Below are positions 18,829 to 27,875 of a DNA stretch of 38,715 nt, one piece after another. Each line of letters opens with the position of its first letter. The first letter of the stretch is position 1. Origin of the DNA: Actinoplanes palleronii (GTDB lineage Bacteria > Actinomycetota > Actinomycetes > Mycobacteriales > Micromonosporaceae); the NCBI RefSeq assembly GCF_016862315.1, contig NZ_BOMS01000121.1:1-38715 (forward strand). The letters run 5' to 3'. The translations under genes were made by a program, and so were the position numbers. The notes beneath the pieces were generated by a model, which had not been told where the DNA came from, ran no database searches, and was given only the letters and a program-made list of their open reading frames with translations.

Positions 18829-20444
18829 AGAGATATGTAGCCGTCGCCGCCGCTGCGGGCCTGCTCGCCCTGAGCGGCTGCGGCGACAACGCCGCGTCCT
18901 CCGCGGAGGCGCAGAAGACCCTCAAGGTGTCGTTCTGGCCGGACAACCCGACGTTCTCCTGCATCGACCCGTTCCAGGTCTACTGGATCGAGAGCCGGTC
19001 GATCATCCGGAACTTCGCCGACTCGCTGACCGATCAGGACCCGGCCACCGGCAAGATCGTGCCCTGGCTGGCGACCAGCTGGGAGATCAGCAAGGACGGC
19101 CTGACCTACACGTTCAAGCTGCGCGACGGCGTCACGTTCGCCAACGGCAAGAAACTTGACGCGCAGGCGGTCGCCGACAACGTCAAGGGCTGGATCGAGA
19201 CGGTCAAGGCGACCAACGGCGCGGCCTACGGCGCCTCCTACATCCAGGGCCTGACCGGCGCCACGGTCGTCGACCCGCTGACGGTCGAGCTGGACCTGAG
19301 CAAGCCGAACTCGTCGTTCCTGCAGGCCACCTCGACCACCAACCTGGCGATCACCGACCCGGCCGAGTTCGCGCTCACCCCGGCCGACCGGTGCACCGGC
19401 AAGGGCGTGGTCGGTTCCGGCCTGTTCGCCTTGGACCACTACACCGCCAAGGTCGAGACGGTCCTGACCAAGCGGGCCGGCTACGCCTGGGGCTCGGCGC
19501 TCTCCACCAACACCGGCGAGGCCAAGCTCGACAAGGTGCTGTTCAACTACGTCGCCGAGGACAGCGTCCGCACCGGCAACCTGGTCAGCGGCGCGACCGA
19601 CGTGGCGTGGCCGCGCAACCCGTTCTCGCCGCAGGACGAAACGCTGATCACCAAGTCCGGTGACAAGGTGGAGAAGCGGGCGCTGCCCGGCGTCGCCTAC
19701 AACCTGTACGGCAACACCACGGCCGGTCACCCGCTCGCCGACCCGCTGATCCGGCAGGCGCTGAACAAGGCGATCGACCGCAAGACGTACGCCACCACGA
19801 TCTTCGGGGCGGACTACCCGACCGTCGAGGGGCCGTTCGAGACCACCACGCCGTACTTCAAGTCCCTCGCCGCCAAGCTCGCCTACGACCCCGAGGGCGC
19901 CAAGAAGATCCTCGACCAGGCCGGCTGGGTGCCCGGCGCGGACGGCATCCGGGCCAAGGCCGGCAAGCAGCTGACCATCGACTACCCGATCACGGTCGGC
20001 GCGGCCGGGCCGGAGTTGCTGCAGGCGCAGCTCAAGCAGGTCGGCATCGACCTCAAGCTGCGCACCCTGACCACCGCGCAGCAGGCGACCTACCTCAAAG
20101 AGGGCTCCTACGACCTGACCAGCACGTACTTCACCCGGGCCGACCCGGGCGCACTGCAGTTCATTCTGAACCCGGAGGTGGCCAACTCCAAGGCCCTGGC
20201 CACCAACGCCACCACCCCGGACGTCACCAAGAAGGTCCAGGACCTGTTCGCCAAGGCGCTGCAGACCACCGACGCGAAGCAGACCGAGCAGGCGTACGCC
20301 GAGCTGCAGGACTACCTGGTCGACCAGAGCGTCACCATCCCGCTGTTCGAGCGGGTGCAGAAGGCCGGCGTCAGCAGCAAGGTGCACGGCTTCGCGTTCA
20401 CCTCGGAGAGCTTCCTCAAGCTCAACGACGTCACGAAGGACTGA
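18825..20444 (+). CDS. ABC transporter substrate-binding lipoprotein, family 5 (peptide/opine/nickel type)
   Basis: A 539-aa binding protein with a lipoprotein signal (MKRYVAVAAAAGLLALSGC; acylated C19). The family-5 core includes WLATSWEISKDGLTYTFKLRDGVTFANGKKLDAQAVADN, VVGSGLFALDHYTAK and LADPLIRQALNKAIDRKTYATTIF. The family captures oligopeptides, opines, nickel chelates and sulfur-containing amino-acid derivatives. The oxygenase neighbours favour a small S- or N-containing compound. Its ATG overlaps the monooxygenase stop as ATGA. A strong hairpin follows the stop codon, which could raise the level of this protein over the permeases. Confidence 0.93.
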   Translation: MKRYVAVAAAAGLLALSGCGDNAASSAEAQKTLKVSFWPDNPTFSCIDPFQVYWIESRSIIRNFADSLTDQDPATGKIVPWLATSWEISKDGLTYTFKLRDGVTFANGKKLDAQAVADNVKGWIETVKATNGAAYGASYIQGLTGATVVDPLTVELDLSKPNSSFLQATSTTNLAITDPAEFALTPADRCTGKGVVGSGLFALDHYTAKVETVLTKRAGYAWGSALSTNTGEAKLDKVLFNYVAEDSVRTGNLVSGATDVAWPRNPFSPQDETLITKSGDKVEKRALPGVAYNLYGNTTAGHPLADPLIRQALNKAIDRKTYATTIFGADYPTVEGPFETTTPYFKSLAAKLAYDPEGAKKILDQAGWVPGADGIRAKAGKQLTIDYPITVGAAGPELLQAQLKQVGIDLKLRTLTTAQQATYLKEGSYDLTSTYFTRADPGALQFILNPEVANSKALATNATTPDVTKKVQDLFAKALQTTDAKQTEQAYAELQDYLVDQSVTIPLFERVQKAGVSSKVHGFAFTSESFLKLNDVTKD

Positions 20445-20451
20445 CCTGAGG

Positions 20452-20479
20452 TGCGCCCCGCCACCGCAGGCGGGGCGCA
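20452..20479 (+). promoter_or_regulatory. Strong intercistronic hairpin after the binding-protein gene
   Basis: TGCGCCCCGCC (20452-20462) and GGCGGGGCGCA (20469-20479) pair perfectly over 11 bases around a 6-base loop. No T-run follows, so it is more likely an mRNA-stability or partial-attenuation element than a full terminator. Confidence 0.75.
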
Positions 20480-20503
20480 TCCGGGCACGACGAAAGGCAA
20501 GAG

Positions 20504-21478
20504 ATGACCCGGTACGTCGTGGGTCGCATCGTCCAGGCGGCAGTCGTCCTCTGGGCGGCGTTCACGCTCACCTTCGCGATCCTCTACCTGCTGCCCAGCA
20601 ACCCGATGCAGCTGCAGCTGGCCGCCGCCGGCATCGAGCAGGACAGTCTCACCCCGGACCAGTTCGCCGCGATGCAGCACAAGTTCGGGCTGGACCAGTC
20701 GATCTGGGAGCAGTACTGGCAGCACCTGTCCGGGGTGCTGCACGGCGACTTCGGTGACTCGCTCAGCCAGCAGGTGCCGGTGCTCGACCTGATCGGGCAG
20801 CGGATCGGCTCGACCCTGCTGCTCAGCGTCTCCGCCGCCGTGGTGTCGCTGCTCGCCGGGTCGGCGCTGGCCTACCTGGCCACCTTCGTCCGCTGGAACC
20901 CGCTGCGGCTGGTGCTCACCCGGCTGCCCGCGCTGGGCGCGTCGTTCCCGCAGTTCTTCATCGCGCTGTTCCTGATCCAGTTCCTGTCGTTCCAGCTCGG
21001 CTGGTTCCCGGCGACCGGCACCGAGGGCGTGGTCTCACTGGTCATGCCGGTGGCCACGATCGCGGTGGTGACCTCGTCGGTGCTCGCCCAGGTGCTGATC
21101 AAGAGTTTCGACGAGACGTTGTCCCAGCCGTACATCATCACCGCCAGGGCGAAGGGCCTTTCCCGTACGGCGGTGCACCTGCGGCACGCGTTCCGCAACG
21201 CGGCGCTGCCCGCGATGACCATCCTCGGCGTGATCGTCGGCCTGACCGTGACCAGCTCGATCGTGGTCGAGACGGTGTTCACCCGGGAAGGTGTCGGCAA
21301 ACTCGCCCAGGAGGCGGTGCTGAGCCAGGACGTGCCGGTGGTGCTCGCCGTGGTGACCCTGGCCGCGACGGTCTTCGTCACCGTCAACCTGGTCGTCGAC
21401 CTGCTCTACCCGCTGCTCGATCCGCGGATCTCACACGTCCGCGCCAAGGTCACTGCCCCGGAGGTGGTCCCGGCATGA
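20504..21478 (+). CDS. ABC transporter permease, DppB/OppB type
   Basis: A 324-aa integral membrane protein with the DppB layout: an N-terminal helix (VGRIVQAAVVLWAAFTLTFAILYLLP), a periplasmic loop with GDFGDSLSQQVPV, and five further helices. The cytoplasmic EAA loop is ARAKGLSRTAVHLRHAFRNAALP, which docks the ATPase. It pairs with the DppC-type gene that begins within its stop codon. AAGGCAAGAG precedes the ATG. The first gene after the operon's internal hairpin. Confidence 0.93.
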   Translation: MTRYVVGRIVQAAVVLWAAFTLTFAILYLLPSNPMQLQLAAAGIEQDSLTPDQFAAMQHKFGLDQSIWEQYWQHLSGVLHGDFGDSLSQQVPVLDLIGQRIGSTLLLSVSAAVVSLLAGSALAYLATFVRWNPLRLVLTRLPALGASFPQFFIALFLIQFLSFQLGWFPATGTEGVVSLVMPVATIAVVTSSVLAQVLIKSFDETLSQPYIITARAKGLSRTAVHLRHAFRNAALPAMTILGVIVGLTVTSSIVVETVFTREGVGKLAQEAVLSQDVPVVLAVVTLAATVFVTVNLVVDLLYPLLDPRISHVRAKVTAPEVVPA

Positions 21479-22353
21479 CCGCCGTGCTGACCGAAACCGA
21501 TCCGATCCTCACGCCGGCCGAGGAGACCCGGACCCGGCACGGTGGCCGGCTCGGGACCCTGGCTCGCAAGCCCGGGTTCCTGCTCGCCTCGCTCTACGTG
21601 CTGTTCGTGATCTCGGTGGCGTTCCGCCCCGGCCTGTTCAGCTCGCAGGACCCGTACGGCACCCATCCCGAGTCGTCGATGCAGCCGCCGAGCGGGGCGC
21701 ACCTGTTCGGCACCGACGTCTACGGCCGCGACCTGTGGAGCCGGGTGCTGCACGGCTCGCCGCTGACCATCAAGGCCACCCTGATCGCGCTGGCCATCGC
21801 CCTGATCGCCGGGCTCGGCCTGGGCATCGTGTCGGGCTTCTTCGGCGGGCTCACCGACGGGTTCCTGATGCGGGTGATCGACGTGCTGCTGGCCATTCCC
21901 GGTCTGCTGCTCGCGCTGTCCATCGTGACCGCGCTGGGTTACGGCACCATCCCGGTCGCGGTGGCGGTCGGCGTCGGCATCGTGCCGGGCTTCGCCCGGA
22001 CCACGAGGGCCGAAGTACTCAGGGTCAAAACTCTTCCGTACGTCGAAGCAGCGCGCGCCGGGGGAGCCAGCTGGGGCCGGGTCCTGCTGCGGCACATCCT
22101 GCCGAACTCGTGGGGCCCGGTCGCGGTCCTCGCCGTCCTGGACGCCGGCGTGGCGATCATCGCGATCGCGTCGCTGAGCTTCCTCGGTTTCGGCGCCGCC
22201 CCGCCGGCCGCCGAGTGGGGCACGCTGATCGCCGACGGCCGCAACTACCTGGTCACCTCGTGGTGGCTGAGCCTGCTGCCGGGCGTCTTCGTGGCCCTGC
22301 TGGTGCTGAGCCTCAACCACATCGCCAAGACCTTCCAGGAGCTGGGCCGATGA
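21475..22353 (+). CDS. ABC transporter permease, DppC/OppC type
   Basis: A 292-aa membrane protein. The DppC-type hallmarks are HLFGTDVYGRDLWSRVLHGSPLTI, then helices around IALAIALIAGLGLGIVSGFFGG, and the EAA loop EAARAGGASWGRVLLRHILPNSWGP. It closes with SFLGFGAAPPAAEWGTLI, also typical. The ATG overlaps the DppB stop and its own stop overlaps the ATPase ATG, so the three transport genes are translationally coupled. Confidence 0.93.
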   Translation: MTAVLTETDPILTPAEETRTRHGGRLGTLARKPGFLLASLYVLFVISVAFRPGLFSSQDPYGTHPESSMQPPSGAHLFGTDVYGRDLWSRVLHGSPLTIKATLIALAIALIAGLGLGIVSGFFGGLTDGFLMRVIDVLLAIPGLLLALSIVTALGYGTIPVAVAVGVGIVPGFARTTRAEVLRVKTLPYVEAARAGGASWGRVLLRHILPNSWGPVAVLAVLDAGVAIIAIASLSFLGFGAAPPAAEWGTLIADGRNYLVTSWWLSLLPGVFVALLVLSLNHIAKTFQELGR

Positions 22354-23972
22354 GCCTCGTCGAGATCAAAGGCTTGGACGTGGGTTACGTCCGGCACCGG
22401 CACATTCAGCCGGCGGTGACCGGGTTGGATCTGACCGTGGGTGCGGCCGAGGTGGTCGCGATCGTGGGCGAGTCCGGCTCCGGCAAGACCAGCACGGCGA
22501 ACGCGCTGATCGGTCTGCTGCCCGCCAACGGCCGGATCACCGGCGGCTCCATCCTGGTCGACGGCGTGCAGACCGCCCAGGCCGGCGAACGTGTCCTGCG
22601 CCAACTGCGCGGGTCCACGGTCGGGCTGATCCCGCAGGACCCGATGGTCGGGCTGAACCCGACCAAGCGGATCGGCGACCAGATCGCCGAGGCGGTCACG
22701 CTGCGCGGGATCAGCGGGCCGGCCGCGCGGGCCGAGGCGATCGAGTTCCTCACCCAGGCCGGTGTCCCCGACCCCGAGTTGCGGGTGCGGCAGTACCCGC
22801 ACGAGCTCTCCGGTGGCCTGCGCCAGCGCGTACTGATCGCCATCGCCCTGGCCGGACGCCCGAAACTGATCATCGCGGACGAGCCGACCAGCGCCCTCGA
22901 CGTGACGGTGCAGAAGCGCATCCTGGACCACCTCGGCGGACTGGCCCGCGAGCAGGGCATCTCCCTGCTGATCATCACACACGACCTGGCCGTCGCGGCC
23001 GACCGCGCCGACCGGGTGGTGGTGATGCGGCACGGGCGCAAGGTCGACGAGGGCGACCCGGCAACCATCCTCAACGCTCCGCGTGAGGGCTACACCAGGC
23101 AGTTGATCACCGCGGCTCCGCGCCTGGCTCACGGCGGTCAGCTGGTCGCCCATTGTGATGTACGCCATGAGCCGGTCCCCGAGCCGATCCTGACGCTCAC
23201 CGGGGTCGGCAAGACGTTCCCGGTCGCCGACCCGCGCCGGGGCAAGCGTGGCTTCAACGCCCTCGAGGACGTGTCGGTGACCGTGCCGCGCGGGCGTACC
23301 CACGCGCTGGTCGGCGAGTCCGGATGCGGGAAGACCACCACGCTGCGCATCGCGCTCGGCCTGGAGTCCGCGACCAGCGGCTCGATCGTGCTGGACGGCA
23401 CCGAGATCTCCGGGCTGTCGTGGAACCGGATGCGCCCGCTGCGCCGCAAGGCCCAGCTCGTGCACCAGGATCCGTTCGCCACCCTGGACCCGAAGTTCAC
23501 CGTCCGGCAGTCGGTCACCGAACCCCTGGTGTCGTTCCGGATCGGCGACCGGCGCAGCCGCGAGGCCCGCGCCCGGGAACTGCTCGACCAGGTCGCGCTG
23601 CCCGCCTCCTACCTGGACCGGCTGCCCGCCGAACTCTCCGGCGGGCAGCGGCAGCGGGTCGCGATCGCCCGGGCCCTGGCCCTCGAGCCGGAGCTGCTGA
23701 TGCTCGACGAGCCGGTCTCCGCGCTGGACGTGCTGGTGCAGGAGCAGATCCTGCGGCTGCTCGCCGACCTGCAGGAACAGCTCGGGCTGTCGTACCTGTT
23801 CGTCTCGCACGACCTGGCCGTGGTCGCCCAGATCTCGCACACCGTCTCGGTGATGAGCGAGGGCAAGGTGGTCGAGGAGGGGTCGGCCGCGGAGGTCTTC
23901 GCGAACCCGCGCAGCGCGTACACCCGCGAGCTGATCGACGCCATCCCGGGCCGCCGTGTCGTCACGCTCTGA
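22350..23972 (+). CDS. Double ABC ATPase (DppD-DppF fusion)
   Basis: A 540-aa protein with two complete nucleotide-binding domains. Domain 1 has Walker A GESGSGKTS (K46), signature LSGGLRQR and Walker B LIIADEPTSALD. Domain 2 begins near residue 275 with Walker A GESGCGKTTT, signature LSGGQRQR and LLMLDEPVSALD. Both carry an intact switch His (THDLA, SHDLA), so both ATP sites look active. Fused DppD/DppF ATPases are common in actinomycete and proteobacterial family-5 transporters. It energises the two permeases upstream. Its 3' end overlaps the exporter gene by 17 bases, so transcription may continue into it. Confidence 0.93.
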   Translation: MSLVEIKGLDVGYVRHRHIQPAVTGLDLTVGAAEVVAIVGESGSGKTSTANALIGLLPANGRITGGSILVDGVQTAQAGERVLRQLRGSTVGLIPQDPMVGLNPTKRIGDQIAEAVTLRGISGPAARAEAIEFLTQAGVPDPELRVRQYPHELSGGLRQRVLIAIALAGRPKLIIADEPTSALDVTVQKRILDHLGGLAREQGISLLIITHDLAVAADRADRVVVMRHGRKVDEGDPATILNAPREGYTRQLITAAPRLAHGGQLVAHCDVRHEPVPEPILTLTGVGKTFPVADPRRGKRGFNALEDVSVTVPRGRTHALVGESGCGKTTTLRIALGLESATSGSIVLDGTEISGLSWNRMRPLRRKAQLVHQDPFATLDPKFTVRQSVTEPLVSFRIGDRRSREARARELLDQVALPASYLDRLPAELSGGQRQRVAIARALALEPELLMLDEPVSALDVLVQEQILRLLADLQEQLGLSYLFVSHDLAVVAQISHTVSVMSEGKVVEEGSAAEVFANPRSAYTRELIDAIPGRRVVTL

Positions 23973-25890
23973 GGCTCCTGCTCCTGATCTCCGTCGCCGT
24001 TCCGCGCTGGCTGCCCAGTTCGCCGGGGCGCGGGCCAACCCCGGGGCGGCGCTGGTCGCCACGGTCACCGGGCTGATCAACGGGTCGACGATGGTGGTCG
24101 GCGCGTCCGCGATCGCGTGGGCCACCGACCACCTGGTGATCCCGGCGCTCACCGGCGGGCACGTGCCGGCGAGCGCCTGGTGGCTCAGCGCGCTGTTCAT
24201 CATGGGCGTCTCGGCGACCCGCTGGGGCACCATCTTCCTCCGCGGCGTCAGCACCGGCCGGGTCCAGTACCGGGCCCAGGCCGAGACCCGCCGCGCGGTC
24301 GTCCGCCGCTATCTTGACCTGCACCCGGACTGGCACCGGGAACGCTCACCCGGCCGGCTGCTCGCGCACGCGGCCGGCGACGTGGACGCGCTGTGGTCAC
24401 CGATGCAGTTCGCGTACTTCGCGGTCGGCATGGTGTTCATGCTGCTGCTCGCGCTGACCGAGCTGTTCCACCGGGCGCTGGTGCTCGGCCTGGTCGGCCT
24501 GGTGCTGATCAGCCTGGTGCTTGGCCTCAACGTGACCTATCAACGGCTGCTCGCCCCGCGGGCCCGGGACGCGCAGGCCGCCCGCGGCGTGGTCAGCGGC
24601 GTGGCCCACGAGTCGATCGAAGGCGGGCCGGTGGTGCGCAGCCTGGGACTCGTCGACGAGGAGGACGCGCGGATCACGCCCGGGGTGGAGCGGCTGCGCA
24701 CCGCGGATCTGCGGATGGCGGCGGCCAGCTCGTTCTTCGACCCGGTGCTGGAACTGCTGCCGACCGCCGCCGTGCTGGTCGTGCTGGCGTTCGGGGCGCC
24801 GCGGGTGCAGCAGGGCAGCCTCAGCGTGGGTGACCTGGTCGGCGTGGTCTACCTGCTGATCACCATCGCCATTCCGCTGAATGTGATCAGCCGGTTCCTG
24901 TCGATGCTGCCGATGTCGTCGGCCGGGCTGGAACGGGTGCAGGACGTGGTCGGAAGTGCTCAGGTCGTACCGAAGGGGCACCTGGACCTCGGCGGACCTG
25001 GACCGATGCGGGTTGACCTGCGCGGCGCCGGCGTGCGCCGGCAGTCCCGGCGGCTGCTCGCGGACCTCGACCTGGTGCTCGAACCCGGCACGATCACGGT
25101 CGTGGTGGGCGCGGTCGGATCCGGCAAGACCACGCTGCTCGACCTGGCCGCCGGGCTGACCCACGCGGACACCGGCGAGGTGCTGCTGGACGGTCTCGAC
25201 GCGCGCGAGCTGACCCGGGACGCGGTGCCGGCGCAGGTGGCGACGGTGGCGCAGAGTCCGTTTCTGTTCGCCGAGTCGATCCGGGAGAACCTGGAACTGG
25301 CCGGGCATCCGCGCCATCGGCGGGCCTACACCGACGACGAGGTGTGGCGGGCGCTGCGGCTGGCGGCGGCCGATGAGATCGTTCGCGGACTGCCGGACGG
25401 GTGGGACACCGTGGTCGGGGAGCGCGGGGCGACGTTGTCGGGTGGGCAGCGGCAGCGGATCTGCGTGGCGCGGGCGCTGCTGCGGGAGCCGCGGCTGCTG
25501 GTGCTCGACGACGCGACGTCGGCGCTGGATCCGTGGGTGGAGCGGCAGGTGCTCGAGGCGTTGACCGAGGTGGTGGCGGCGGGCGGGCCGACCGTGCTGA
25601 TCAGCACGAACCGGCCGGCCGCGGTGGCCGTGGCGGATCGGGTGGTGGTGCTGCGGGCCGGGCGGATGGTGGCGTCCGGGAGTCCTGCGGCGCTGGCCGG
25701 GGACGCGGAGTACCGGCGGATCGTGCACGCCTACCAGCAGCAATCCGGTGTTGACGCGGATCTTGCCGCCGGCAGCGCTTCCGGTGTCGTTTCGGATCTT
25801 GCTTCCGGCGGCGCTTCCGGTGTCGTTTCGGATCTTGCTTCCGCTGGTGCGGATGATCTTGTTGAGGGGGAGCGCAGCGGTGTCCACTGA
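23956..25890 (+). CDS. ABC exporter half-transporter with degenerate ATP site
   Basis: A 644-aa transmembrane-NBD half-transporter. Five to six helices lie in residues 30-330 and the NBD begins near 350. Walker A is GAVGSGKTT (385-393) and the signature is a full LSGGQ (494-498). After Walker B Asp 518, the catalytic Glu position is Asp 519 (LDDATS), and the switch His is replaced by Asn 552 (STNRP). These changes are known from non-catalytic sites of heterodimeric exporters. The C-terminal tail carries a short repeat, ASGVVSDLAS. GTG at 23956 overlaps the upstream ATPase by 17 bases; a later start is possible. It overlaps the partner gene by 11 bases. Confidence 0.9.
   Translation: MSSRSEAPAPDLRRRSALAAQFAGARANPGAALVATVTGLINGSTMVVGASAIAWATDHLVIPALTGGHVPASAWWLSALFIMGVSATRWGTIFLRGVSTGRVQYRAQAETRRAVVRRYLDLHPDWHRERSPGRLLAHAAGDVDALWSPMQFAYFAVGMVFMLLLALTELFHRALVLGLVGLVLISLVLGLNVTYQRLLAPRARDAQAARGVVSGVAHESIEGGPVVRSLGLVDEEDARITPGVERLRTADLRMAAASSFFDPVLELLPTAAVLVVLAFGAPRVQQGSLSVGDLVGVVYLLITIAIPLNVISRFLSMLPMSSAGLERVQDVVGSAQVVPKGHLDLGGPGPMRVDLRGAGVRRQSRRLLADLDLVLEPGTITVVVGAVGSGKTTLLDLAAGLTHADTGEVLLDGLDARELTRDAVPAQVATVAQSPFLFAESIRENLELAGHPRHRRAYTDDEVWRALRLAAADEIVRGLPDGWDTVVGERGATLSGGQRQRICVARALLREPRLLVLDDATSALDPWVERQVLEALTEVVAAGGPTVLISTNRPAAVAVADRVVVLRAGRMVASGSPAALAGDAEYRRIVHAYQQQSGVDADLAAGSASGVVSDLASGGASGVVSDLASAGADDLVEGERSGVH
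25757..25836 (+). repeat. 36-bp in-frame tandem repeat at the exporter C-terminus
   Basis: CGGATCTT recurs at 25757, 25793 and 25829, exactly 36 bases apart, with nearly identical sequence between. It encodes a repeated ASGVVSDLAS-like tail. Being a multiple of three, copy-number change would lengthen or shorten the tail without frame loss. It lies about 45 bases before the partner gene's start. Confidence 0.85.
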
Positions 25891-27643
25891 GCTGCTCGCT
25901 GAGCTGCGGGGGATCGGGCCGCGGCGGCTGGTCGCCACCGCGGTGCGGGTCTCGCCGCAGCTGCGGCAGGGGCTCGCGGTGACCCTGCTGCTCGCGCTGC
26001 TGGCCGGCGCCGGGCGGATCATCGCGCCGCTGACCGTCCAGCATGTGATCGATTCCGGTCTGGACCCGGACACGGTTGGCCCGTCCATCGCGGTCGGTTC
26101 CGCGGCGATCCTGCTCGCCGGTGGCTCCTCGCTGTTGCTGAACCGGCGGCTGCAGAGCCGGGTCGAGTCGGCCCTGGCCGGGCTGCGCCGCGCCGGGCTG
26201 CGCCGGGTGCACGACATGGCCGCGTCCACCGCCGACCGGGTGCCGAGCGCCGACCTGGTCACCCGGCTGACCAGCGACCTGGACCAGGTGACCACGTTCC
26301 TGCAGGGCGGCGGCATCCAGTTCTTGACCAACACCGCGCAGCTGCTGATCGCCACCGGCATCCTGCTGGTCTACGGCTGGCAGCTCGCCGTGCCGGTCCT
26401 GCTGATCACGATGCTGCTGCTCGCCGCGATGACCCGCACCCAGCGGCTGATCGCCCGACGCTTCGACCGGGCCCGCCGGGACGTGTCGGCCATGCAGAGC
26501 ACGGTCGCCGAATCGGTGCTGGGCGGCCCGCTGATCCGGGCCACCGGCACCCAGGACCGGACCCGCGCCAAGCTGGACGTTGCGGTGGACCGCTCGCGGG
26601 ACAGCCTGATCGGCACGCTGAACCCGCTGCACGCCAACGCGTCGATGGGCGAGCTGGCGATCTCCACGATGACCGTGACGGTGCTGCTCGGCGGAGTGTG
26701 GTTCGCGCTGGCCGGCTCGCCCGCCACGCCTCGGCTCAGCCCGGGGGAGGTGGTCGCGATGGTGTTCCTGGTGACGTTCTTCGTCCGGCCGCTGCAGTTC
26801 GTGGTCCAGAGCCTGGGTGAGGCGCAGAACGCGCTGACCGGGTGGCGGCGCGCCCTGGAACTGGTGACCACGCCGTCCGCGCTGCTGCCGGACGGTGTCG
26901 CGCTGCCGGCCGGGCCGGTCGGCGTGGTGCTGACCGGGGTCTCGGCCCGGTACGCGGGCGGGCCGCCGGTGCTGCGCGACGTCTCGGTGCGGATCGAACC
27001 GGGCGAGCACGTGGCGGTGGTCGGCCGGACCGGGTCGGGCAAGTCGACGTTCGCGAAGCTGCTGACCCGGCGCCTCGGTGCCGAGGCCGGCCGGATCGAG
27101 CTGTCCGGGGTGCCCGTCGAACGGCTCGGTGACCTGGCCGGGCGGGTGGTGATCGTTCCACAGGACCCGTTCCTGTTCGACGGGACGATCGTGCACAACG
27201 TGCTGCTGGGGCGGGCTTCGTCGTCCCGGGCGGACGTGTCGCGGATCCTGCGACGGCTGGGTCTGCAGGAGTGGCTGGCGACGCTTCCGGAGGGGCTGGA
27301 CACTGCGGTGGGCGTACGAGGAGAAGGTCTTTCGATCGGTGAGCGTCAGCTCGTGGCCCTGGCCCGGACCGCCCTCGCCGACCCGGACCTGGTCATCTTC
27401 GACGAGGCGACGTCGGGTATCGACCCGGCGACGGACGCGGCGGTGCAGCGGGCGCTGACGTCGCTGACCGAGGGGCGCACCACGATCTCGATCGCGCACC
27501 GGATGCCGACCGCGGCCTCCGCCGACCGGGTGCTGGTCTTCGCGGAGGGGGAGCTGGTGCAATCCGGTCCGCACGACGTGCTGGTGGCGGAGCCGGGACC
27601 GTATGCGGCCCTGGTCACCGCGTGGACCCAGCGGGCGTCGTGA
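25880..27643 (+). CDS. ABC exporter half-transporter, catalytic partner
   Basis: A 587-aa partner subunit: six helices in residues 30-310, then an NBD. Walker A is GRTGSGKST (382-390, K388). Walker B ends in canonical D508-E509 (FDEATSG) and the switch His is present (H540, AHRMP). The signature is degenerate, LSIGE (484-488). The two subunits' signatures and Walker motifs therefore combine into one normal ATP site (this Walker A/B with the partner's LSGGQ) and one degenerate site. The GTG at 25880 with GAGGGGG about nine bases upstream is preferred. An ATG at 25853 and a long upstream frame through the repeat are less likely. Substrate unknown; lipids, peptides or drugs are typical. Confidence 0.9.
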   Translation: MSTELLAELRGIGPRRLVATAVRVSPQLRQGLAVTLLLALLAGAGRIIAPLTVQHVIDSGLDPDTVGPSIAVGSAAILLAGGSSLLLNRRLQSRVESALAGLRRAGLRRVHDMAASTADRVPSADLVTRLTSDLDQVTTFLQGGGIQFLTNTAQLLIATGILLVYGWQLAVPVLLITMLLLAAMTRTQRLIARRFDRARRDVSAMQSTVAESVLGGPLIRATGTQDRTRAKLDVAVDRSRDSLIGTLNPLHANASMGELAISTMTVTVLLGGVWFALAGSPATPRLSPGEVVAMVFLVTFFVRPLQFVVQSLGEAQNALTGWRRALELVTTPSALLPDGVALPAGPVGVVLTGVSARYAGGPPVLRDVSVRIEPGEHVAVVGRTGSGKSTFAKLLTRRLGAEAGRIELSGVPVERLGDLAGRVVIVPQDPFLFDGTIVHNVLLGRASSSRADVSRILRRLGLQEWLATLPEGLDTAVGVRGEGLSIGERQLVALARTALADPDLVIFDEATSGIDPATDAAVQRALTSLTEGRTTISIAHRMPTAASADRVLVFAEGELVQSGPHDVLVAEPGPYAALVTAWTQRAS

Positions 27644-27875
27644 CGCCGGCCGCTGGAAGACTCCGGCGGCGTGGGGAACTCGTCGGTCTATCGCATTCGA
27701 TGACCCCGCCGGAGCCTTCCGGCCGCGAGCGTCGGCCTGGTCAGGCGACCAGCCACCGTTTGTCCCGCCGGCCGGCGATCCTCATGAGTCCCAGGGCTAG
27801 GATCCCAGCCTCCTAGGATGCCAAAGAGGTGGTGCGTTCCGGCACGGAGCCTGATGCCGGGACGGGCTGCTGCGG
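27644..27875. other. Non-coding gap after the exporter
   Basis: No gene is supportable. The only visible structure is a direct repeat of CTAGGAT, 16 bases apart (27797 and 27813), close to the end of the small minus-strand gene. I see no canonical terminator. Confidence 0.5.

Noticed and set aside
18411..20480. Minus-strand frame of 689 codons opposite the binding protein
   Set aside because: Antisense artefact of GC-rich third positions; contains no recognisable fold pattern.
15735..24000. Secondary-metabolite gene cluster
   Set aside because: Oxygenases, a STAND regulator and exporters are present, but no PKS, NRPS, terpene or RiPP core gene; the family-5 importer points to uptake instead.
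27797..27820. Attachment-site core from the paired CTAGGAT copies
   Set aside because: Only seven bases repeat, no integrase or tRNA gene is in the window, and no second boundary is visible.
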